Below are positions 7,446 to 11,902 of a DNA stretch of 11,902 nt, piece by piece. This DNA comes from Desulfuromonadaceae bacterium. Its GTDB lineage: Bacteria; Desulfobacterota; Desulfuromonadia; Desulfuromonadales; Geopsychrobacteraceae. How positions within the stretch are numbered: the stretch's first letter is position 1; each line of letters begins with the position of its first letter. A program made the position numbers and the translations under genes. Location: positions 1-11,902 of the forward strand of contig JADGED010000019.1 in assembly GCA_016744555.1 (NCBI GenBank), written 5' to 3'. The notes under the pieces were generated by a model, which saw nothing but the letters and a program-made list of their open reading frames with translations, made no database searches and was not told the DNA's origin.

Positions 7446-7451
7446 GGAGGT
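7446..7451 (+). promoter_or_regulatory. Ribosome binding site of clpX
   Basis: GGAGGT lies 7 bases before a GTG at 7459. This strong site decides the non-ATG start. Confidence 0.75.
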
Positions 7452-7458
7452 ATAACAC

Positions 7459-8706
7459 GTGGGTTCAAAAGATGATAATAGTCAGTTGACCTGTTCTTTT
7501 TGTGGTAAAGCACAAGACGAAGTTAAAAAACTGATTGCTGGACCAACAGTATATATATGCGACGAGTGTATTGAGCTCTGCAATGATATTATCGATGAAG
7601 AATTGCGCTTAGACCAAACTGCCGATTCTGATACGAAAAAGCTTCCTAAACCGGTTGAAATAAAAGATGTTCTTGATGAATATATTGTGGGACAGGACTT
7701 AGCAAAAAAGGTTCTATCTGTTGCAGTATATAATCATTATAAAAGGGTAGAAGCGGTTGATGCCGGAGACGGTGTTGAAATCCAGAAAAGCAACGTTTTA
7801 CTGCTTGGCCCTACTGGTAGTGGTAAGACTCTTTTAGCGCAGACCTTAGCTAAGGTTTTGGATGTTCCTTTTACCATTGCCGATGCAACTAATCTCACTG
7901 AAGCTGGTTATGTTGGTGAGGACGTTGAAAATATTATTCTCAGCTTGTTGCAAGCAGCCGATTACGATTTAGAAAAAGCGCAAAAAGGTATAATTTATAT
8001 TGATGAAGTAGATAAAATTGCTCGTAAAACTGAATCTCCATCAATTACTAGAGATGTCTCTGGTGAGGGTGTCCAGCAAGCGCTTTTGAAAATTGTCGAA
8101 GGGACCACTGCTAGTGTTCCACCTAAGGGTGGTCGTAAGCATCCACAACAAGAATTCCTCAAAGTTGATACTACAAATATCTTGTTTATTTGTGGTGGTG
8201 CTTTTTCTGGTTTGGAAAAAGTTATAAGTAAGCGTTTAAAAACTAAAACTATGGGTTTTGGTGCTGAAGTTCGTTCAATTAAAGATGAAGATCTAGGTGA
8301 TCTTCTTGCTCAGGTACAACCAACTGATCTACTTAAGTTTGGTTTGATTCCAGAGTTTGTTGGTCGGATGCCGGTAATTGCCACCCTTGGTGAGCTTGAT
8401 GAAGAAGCATTGATACAAATTTTGCGTGAACCTAAAAATGCATTGGTAAAGCAGTATCAGCGTTTGTTTGAAATGGAAAATGTGCGACTCAAATTTACTG
8501 ATGGGGCCCTAGTTGCAATAGCAAAAGAGGCCCTAGAGCGGAAAACTGGTGCGCGGGGATTACGCTCAATCCTTGAAAATGCCATGCTTGATGTAATGTA
8601 CGATATCCCTTCTCAAGATAAAGTTAAAGAAGTTGTTTTGAATGAAGAGGTAATTACTAAAGGGGTCAATCCAGTTGTCCTTTATGATATTGCGGAAAGT
8701 GCTTAA
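7459..8706 (+). CDS. clpX: ClpX, AAA+ unfoldase of the ClpXP protease
   Basis: The 415-residue hexameric unfoldase recognises tagged proteins, unfolds them with ATP and threads them into ClpP. The N-terminal zinc domain has Cys12, Cys15, Cys34 and Cys37. Walker A is GPTGSGKT (117-124) and Walker B ends in Asp182-Glu183. The pore loop is GYVGED (150-155), the RKH loop is at 226-228 and the sensor-2 GARGLR is at 364-369. The ClpP-docking tripeptide, IGF in E. coli, is here MGF (265-267). The length is typical (about 415-425). It starts with GTG behind a strong ribosome site. A hairpin with a U-rich tail follows the gene, so this may be the main 3' end of the tig-clpP-clpX transcript. Confidence 0.98.
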   Translation: MGSKDDNSQLTCSFCGKAQDEVKKLIAGPTVYICDECIELCNDIIDEELRLDQTADSDTKKLPKPVEIKDVLDEYIVGQDLAKKVLSVAVYNHYKRVEAVDAGDGVEIQKSNVLLLGPTGSGKTLLAQTLAKVLDVPFTIADATNLTEAGYVGEDVENIILSLLQAADYDLEKAQKGIIYIDEVDKIARKTESPSITRDVSGEGVQQALLKIVEGTTASVPPKGGRKHPQQEFLKVDTTNILFICGGAFSGLEKVISKRLKTKTMGFGAEVRSIKDEDLGDLLAQVQPTDLLKFGLIPEFVGRMPVIATLGELDEEALIQILREPKNALVKQYQRLFEMENVRLKFTDGALVAIAKEALERKTGARGLRSILENAMLDVMYDIPSQDKVKEVVLNEEVITKGVNPVVLYDIAESA

Positions 8707-8712
8707 TAGTTA

Positions 8713-8725
8713 AAGCTATTAGCTT
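8713..8725. repeat. 13-bp perfect palindrome after clpX
   Basis: AAGCTA, one central T, then TAGCTT. The loop is too small for an RNA hairpin, so a protein-binding site is possible. The same stretch can instead pair with the clpX stop region (TAATAG 8704-8709 with CTATTA 8716-8721). It is AT-rich and may be chance. Confidence 0.35.
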
Positions 8726-8751
8726 CCTCGGAAATGTTTATTTTATATATT

Positions 8752-8794
8752 GGGGCGCAAAGTTGTATATCGACGATGCGCTCCATTTTATTTT
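8752..8794 (+). terminator. Rho-independent terminator or attenuator between clpX and lon
   Basis: GGGGCGCA (8752-8759) pairs with TGCGCTCC (8777-8784), 8 pairs with one G-U. Inside, GTTG (8762-8765) pairs with CGAC (8771-8774) around a 5-base loop. ATTTTATTTT (8785-8794) follows. lon begins only 15 bases after this tail, with no room for a promoter in between, so lon must be reached by read-through or from a promoter upstream of the hairpin. Confidence 0.7.
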
Positions 8795-8809
8795 ACGGAC
8801 TTGAATTTT

Positions 8810-11173
8810 ATGACAGATTTTGTCGAACAAATCGATCAACCTATATCAACATTGTTGCCACTTTTACCACTACGGGACATAGTAGTTTTTCCCTATATGG
8901 TTGTCCCTTTGTTTGTTGGAAGAAAGCAATCAATTGCTGCTATAGAAGAGGCATTCGATGGGGATAAGTTGATTTTTCTGGTGAGTCAGAAAGATCCCAA
9001 GGTTGATGACCCTGAAGAGGACGATCTCTATAGAGTCGGTGTTGTTGGAAAAATTGAAAAACTTCTCAAACTACCTGATGGAACAGTTAAAGTTCTGGTA
9101 GAGGGTTGTTGGCGTGGTGAAGTCAGTAGTTATGCCGGAGGAGATAAATTTATTCAGGCCGAAGTAGACCCTCTGCCTATGGTGTTGGCAGATATCTCTG
9201 AGGTGGATGCAGTAATTAGGGCAATTAAGGATAGCTTTGATGGCTATGTTAGATTAAATAAAAAAATGCCAGCAGAGGTAAGTACTACGATCGCTGGTAT
9301 AAATGACCCTGCTAGATTAGCTGATACTGTTTCAGGTCATCTGCAAATTCCAATTGCTGATAAACAAGAGTTGCTCGAAATTGTCGATTCTGGCCAAAGG
9401 TTGGAACATCTACTGGTATTGCTTGAACAAGAAATTGAAATTCTTCAGGTAGAGGTGAAAATTCGCAGTCGGGTTAAAAGTCAGATGGAGCGCAGTCATA
9501 AAGAGTATTACCTGAATGAGCAGATGCGTGCGATCCAAAAAGAACTTGGTGGCCAAGACGAGTTCAAGCAAGAAATTATTGAGTTTGAAGAGCAAATTAA
9601 TAGTAAAAATATGTCGGAAGAAGCTACCGATAAAGCCAAAACTGAATTACGCAAACTAAAAATGATGTCGCCAATGTCGGCAGAAGCCACAGTGGTACGC
9701 AATTATATTGAATGGTTGTTGGCTTTACCTTGGCAAGATGGAACCGATGATTGTCATGATTTATTATTGGCAGAAGAAATTCTTGAGGCTGATCATTATG
9801 GTTTAGATAAGGTAAAAGAGCGTGTTCTTGAATATTTGGCGGTTCAGGCGCTAGTGAAACAAATTAAAGGTCCAATTTTGTGTTTAGTTGGCCCCCCCGG
9901 AGTCGGAAAAACTTCTTTAGGAAAGTCTATCGCTAAAGCGTTACAGCGTAAATTGGTACGTATCTCTTTGGGTGGTGTTCGTGATGAAGCTGAAATTCGT
10001 GGACATAGAAGGACTTATATTGGGGCCATGCCCGGTAAGATTATACAGGGTATCCGTAAGTCTGGAGTGAAGAACCCAGTGTTTATGTTGGACGAAATCG
10101 ACAAGATGAGTACCGACTTCCGTGGCGATCCATCCTCGGCATTGCTTGAAGTTCTAGATCCAGAACAAAATAATAGTTTTTCTGACCATTTTCTTGATGT
10201 TGAATACGATTTATCACAAGTTTTATTTATTGCTACTGCCAATAATATGCAAGCAATCCCATTGCCGCTCCATGATCGACTTGAAGTGATCAGGGTTGAC
10301 GGTTATTCAGAAGAAGAAAAATTGCATATTGCTCGCAGATATTTACTTGATAAGCAGATTGAGGCTCATGGGCTTACCTCAGGGCATATTTCCTTTTCTG
10401 ATCGTGCTATTTACGAAATTATACGCCATTACACCCGCGAATCTGGTGTTCGTAGTTTAGATCGTAATATTGCTTCGGTTATGCGCAAGATCGCACGACA
10501 AACCTTGCTTGCTCAAGACGATAAGAAGTTTAGAATTGGGGAAAAACAAATTCAAAAGCTTTTAGGTGTTTCGCAATATAGACACGGTATTTGTGAGGAG
10601 CAAAGTCAGGTTGGTTTAGCAACTGGATTGGCATGGACTCAAACAGGCGGAGAATTACTGTCGATAGAGGTGACAACTTTGCCTGGCCAGGGTAAGTTGA
10701 CCATTACTGGCCAGTTGGGTGATGTTATGCAGGAGTCTGCACAAGCAGCACTTAGTTATATTCGGTCACGCTGGGAAGAGTTGGATCTAGATCAAAATTT
10801 TTACTCTAAGCTTGATATCCATATTCATGTTCCAGAAGGTGCAGTTCCAAAAGATGGACCTTCAGCGGGCATTACTATCTCTACGGCGTTAGCTTCAGCT
10901 TTAACTGGAACAGCTATACGGAAAGATCTGGCTATGACCGGCGAAGTAACTTTACGTGGTCGAGTATTAGCTATTGGAGGATTAAAGGAAAAGTTATTGG
11001 CAGCTCGTCGTGGAGGGATTAAGACGGTCGTGATTCCTGCTGATAATAGTAAAGATTTGCTTGAATTGTCCGCTACATTGATTAAATCACTTGACATATG
11101 TGCGGTAAGTAGTATGGATCAGGTGCTTGATTTGGCTTTAATTCATGTCGACACCAATAGTACACAACAGTAA
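8810..11173 (+). CDS. lon: Lon ATP-dependent serine protease
   Basis: This 787-residue, single-chain AAA+ protease (E. coli Lon is 784) removes damaged and regulatory proteins in the cytosol. In order, it has an N-terminal substrate-binding domain (about 15-210, with LPLLPLRDIVVFPYMVVPLF), a helical linker (about 210-310), and an AAA+ module with Walker A GPPGVGKT (361-368), Walker B Asp428-Glu429 and the conserved stretch HDRLEVI (488-494). The protease domain (about 595-777) carries the Ser685 (KDGPSAG) and Lys728 (GGLKEKLL) dyad. ATG 8810 is chosen. A longer reading from TTG 8750 would translate the terminator hairpin and add 20 residues with no family counterpart. The ribosome site is weak (GGA at 8797-8799, 10 bases upstream), fitting modest basal expression. 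A C7 run at 9892-9898 lies in the Walker A codons. Confidence 0.97.
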   Translation: MTDFVEQIDQPISTLLPLLPLRDIVVFPYMVVPLFVGRKQSIAAIEEAFDGDKLIFLVSQKDPKVDDPEEDDLYRVGVVGKIEKLLKLPDGTVKVLVEGCWRGEVSSYAGGDKFIQAEVDPLPMVLADISEVDAVIRAIKDSFDGYVRLNKKMPAEVSTTIAGINDPARLADTVSGHLQIPIADKQELLEIVDSGQRLEHLLVLLEQEIEILQVEVKIRSRVKSQMERSHKEYYLNEQMRAIQKELGGQDEFKQEIIEFEEQINSKNMSEEATDKAKTELRKLKMMSPMSAEATVVRNYIEWLLALPWQDGTDDCHDLLLAEEILEADHYGLDKVKERVLEYLAVQALVKQIKGPILCLVGPPGVGKTSLGKSIAKALQRKLVRISLGGVRDEAEIRGHRRTYIGAMPGKIIQGIRKSGVKNPVFMLDEIDKMSTDFRGDPSSALLEVLDPEQNNSFSDHFLDVEYDLSQVLFIATANNMQAIPLPLHDRLEVIRVDGYSEEEKLHIARRYLLDKQIEAHGLTSGHISFSDRAIYEIIRHYTRESGVRSLDRNIASVMRKIARQTLLAQDDKKFRIGEKQIQKLLGVSQYRHGICEEQSQVGLATGLAWTQTGGELLSIEVTTLPGQGKLTITGQLGDVMQESAQAALSYIRSRWEELDLDQNFYSKLDIHIHVPEGAVPKDGPSAGITISTALASALTGTAIRKDLAMTGEVTLRGRVLAIGGLKEKLLAARRGGIKTVVIPADNSKDLLELSATLIKSLDICAVSSMDQVLDLALIHVDTNSTQQ

Positions 11174-11227
11174 TTTTTTGAATCTGTTTTTTATTAGTGG
11201 AAAGCCCGAAAAATGGGGAAAAACAAC

Positions 11228-11257
11228 TTGACAGTTTTTTCGAAAACCTGATATATC
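11228..11257 (+). promoter_or_regulatory. Sigma70-type promoter of hup
   Basis: A perfect -35 TTGACA (11228-11233) is followed after 18 bases by TATATC (11252-11257). A-rich sequence upstream (11208-11226) could act as an UP element. The spacer contains the palindrome TTTTCGAAAA (11237-11246). The 131 bases between lon and the hup ribosome site contain this promoter and no convincing lon terminator. Confidence 0.65.
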
Positions 11258-11298
11258 TTACCGAGTTTTCGTGTGGATGTAATTCTTTAAAACTTTAT

Positions 11299-11305
11299 AG
11301 GAGGT
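11299..11305 (+). promoter_or_regulatory. Ribosome binding site that sets the hup start
   Basis: AGGAGGT is the full consensus. It directly abuts an in-frame ATG (11306), which is too close, and lies 6 bases before GTG at 11312, the proper distance. Confidence 0.8.
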
Positions 11306-11311
11306 ATGCTT

Positions 11312-11587
11312 GTGACTAAGGCAGATCTGGTCAATGCAATGGCAGAAAAGGCGGGGCTTAGCAAAACTGATGCAGAAGGTGCGCTAAAAGCTTTTACTGA
11401 AACAGTAACTGATGCACTTAAAGCTGGTGAAAAAGTTGCTATGGTTGGTTTCGGAACTTTCAGTGTAGGTGATCGTGCTGCTCGTACTGGTCAAAACCCT
11501 CAAACTGGTGAAAAGATTCAGATTGCTGCTGCAAAAGTTCCAAAATTTAAAGCTGGTAAAGCTTTGAAAGATGCAGTAAACGTATAA
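11312..11587 (+). CDS. hup: HU family DNA-binding protein
   Basis: The 91-residue nucleoid protein bends and compacts DNA as a dimer. The N-terminal helices start MTKADLVNAMAEKAGLSK, as in most HU proteins. VGFGTFSV (45-52) precedes the beta arm, whose tip carries QNPQTGE with Pro63, the intercalating proline. KVPKFKAGKALKDAV (75-89) closes the fold. The length is the classic 90-92 residues. The GTG start gives exactly the conserved N-terminus, whereas the in-frame ATG two codons upstream overlaps the ribosome site. It sits after lon, as hupB does in E. coli, but has its own promoter and terminator. HU rather than IHF is favoured by the NPQTGE tip and overall sequence. Confidence 0.95.
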   Translation: MTKADLVNAMAEKAGLSKTDAEGALKAFTETVTDALKAGEKVAMVGFGTFSVGDRAARTGQNPQTGEKIQIAAAKVPKFKAGKALKDAVNV

Positions 11588-11613
11588 GCGTAATCTGTAA
11601 TAAATAGGTACAA

Positions 11614-11680
11614 GAAGTAGGAAGTCTATAGCTGTCCATCTTCATTCCCATGTGGGCATCGATAACTTCCTATTTTTATG
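11614..11680 (+). terminator. Rho-independent terminator of hup with long loop
   Basis: TAGGAAGT (11618-11625) pairs perfectly with ACTTCCTA (11665-11672), and the stem can extend weakly outward to about 11614/11676. A T5 run (11673-11677) follows. The 39-base loop contains its own small hairpin, CCC/GGG at 11647-11649 and 11654-11656. Confidence 0.65.
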
Positions 11681-11690
11681 TATAAAGATG

Positions 11691-11720
11691 TTGTGCTTTT
11701 GTACGACAGTTGACGATAAT
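11691..11720 (+). promoter_or_regulatory. Possible promoter of the tRNA-Asp/tRNA-Val unit
   Basis: GATAAT (11715-11720) matches the -10 consensus at 5 of 6 bases. TTGTGC (11691-11696), 18 bases upstream, is a weak -35. The start would fall a few bases before tRNA-Asp. Confidence 0.4.
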
Positions 11721-11728
11721 ACCGTCAA
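11710..11728. repeat. Inverted repeat over the tRNA promoter -10
   Basis: TTGACG (11710-11715) and CGTCAA (11723-11728) are a perfect 6-bp inverted repeat with a 7-base spacer holding most of the -10 hexamer. No U-tract follows, so an operator fits better than a terminator. Confidence 0.45.
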
Positions 11729-11732
11729 ATTC

Positions 11733-11809
11733 GGGGGTGTAGCTCAGTTGGTTAGAGTGCTTGCCTGTCACGCAAGATGTCGCGAGTTCAAGTCTCGTCA
11801 CTCCCGCCA
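11733..11809 (+). tRNA. tRNA-Asp (anticodon GUC)
   Basis: The 77-base cloverleaf is complete. The acceptor GGGGGTG pairs with CACTCCC (one G-U). The D stem is GCTC/GAGT. The anticodon stem is CTTGC/GCAAG with loop CTGTCAC and anticodon GTC at 11767-11769. The T stem is GCGAG/CTCGT around TTCAAGT. The discriminator is G and the CCA end is encoded (11807-11809). Confidence 0.97.
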
Positions 11810-11831
11810 TTTAAAAGCATATATTTTTCCC

Positions 11832-11902
11832 GGGCGAATAGCTCAGCTGGGAGAGCGCCTGCCTTACAAGCAGGATGTCGGGGGTTCGAGCCCCTCTTCG
11901 CC
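11832..11902 (+). tRNA. tRNA-Val (anticodon UAC), 3' end cut by the window
   Basis: The acceptor GGGCGAA pairs with the TTCGCC that ends the window. The D stem is GCTC/GAGC. The anticodon stem is CCTGC/GCAGG with loop CTTACAA and anticodon TAC at 11865-11867. The T arm is GGGGG-TTCGAGC-CCCTC. Only the last five or so bases (pairing C, discriminator, CCA) are missing. It lies 22 bases after tRNA-Asp, so the two are probably one transcript. Confidence 0.95.

Noticed and set aside
8724..8751. TATATT (8746-8751) as a lon promoter -10
   Set aside because: The matching -35 position (TTCCTC at 8724-8729) fits the consensus poorly, and the start would fall inside the hairpin.
8750..8809. TTG at 8750 as the lon start, or a 77-residue ORF at 8734-8967 as a gene
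   Set aside because: Both run through the terminator hairpin, have no ribosome site, and the second is a shadow frame of lon.
8800..8812. CTTGAA before the lon ATG as a heat-shock sigma32 -35
   Set aside because: It is 4 bases from the start codon, so any -10 would lie inside lon, and no CCCCAT-like -10 is at the right distance.
11205..11218. CCC...GGGG after lon as a terminator
   Set aside because: Only three pairs and no U-tract after it on the + strand. The T-runs lie before it, not after.
11710..11715. TTGACG as a -35 for the tRNA genes
   Set aside because: Its -10 would fall inside tRNA-Asp. It is better explained as one arm of the inverted repeat.
1..11902. Minus-strand and overlapping ORFs, CRISPR arrays and insertion sequences
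   Set aside because: The other ORFs of 60-130 codons lie within clear genes in other frames and show no family motifs. No spaced direct repeats, transposase motifs or flanking inverted repeats were seen.

Overview
The window reads as chromosome of an AT-rich, Gram-negative bacterium. The best guess is a deltaproteobacterium of the Desulfuromonadales type. An outer-membrane receptor, TonB/ExbB/ExbD and periplasmic proteins show the two-membrane envelope. The sequence style of ClpP, ClpX and trigger factor (for example the GFRKGKVP ribosome-binding motif and the ClpX zinc finger starting TCSFCGK) resembles Geobacter/Desulfuromonas homologues as I remember them. No search was run, so the taxonomy is inference. 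Every gene lies on the + strand. There is no sign of a mobile element or CRISPR array.

Region 1 (1-5321) is an outer-membrane uptake and energising module. It starts with the C-terminal end of a TonB-dependent receptor. A tightly packed run follows: a DUF3450 periplasmic coiled-coil protein, a TtpC-like ExbB paralogue with its own periplasmic domain, a short ExbB, ExbD, a TonB with a very short spacer, and an exported TPR protein. Three of the junctions are 4-bp stop/start overlaps and two others are gaps of 9 and 19 bases, so this is almost certainly one operon. The gene order matches the TonB2 clusters of Vibrio/Shewanella, where TtpC is a needed fourth component. Two ExbB-family proteins should build a proton-driven motor with ExbD in the inner membrane. 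TonB would pass the force to the receptor. DUF3450 and the TPR protein are conserved but poorly understood partners.

Region 2 (5322-11173) is the cytosolic protein-quality-control cluster. It has a clear sigma70-type promoter, then tig (trigger factor), clpP, clpX and lon. tig and clpP are 1 base apart and clpP and clpX 26 bases apart, so they look co-transcribed. A strong hairpin with a U-rich tail separates clpX from lon and may reduce read-through into lon.

Region 3 (11174-11902) holds hup (HU, with its own promoter, a GTG start and a terminator), then tRNA-Asp(GUC) and a tRNA-Val(UAC) that runs off the window's end. An inverted repeat sits over the likely -10 of the tRNA promoter.

The main points for a second look are: the complete TonB2/TtpC-type module and the Glu/Lys difference between its two ExbB paralogues, the attenuator-like hairpin before lon, an A9 tract in exbB, and several start-codon corrections (exbD, clpP, lon, hup).
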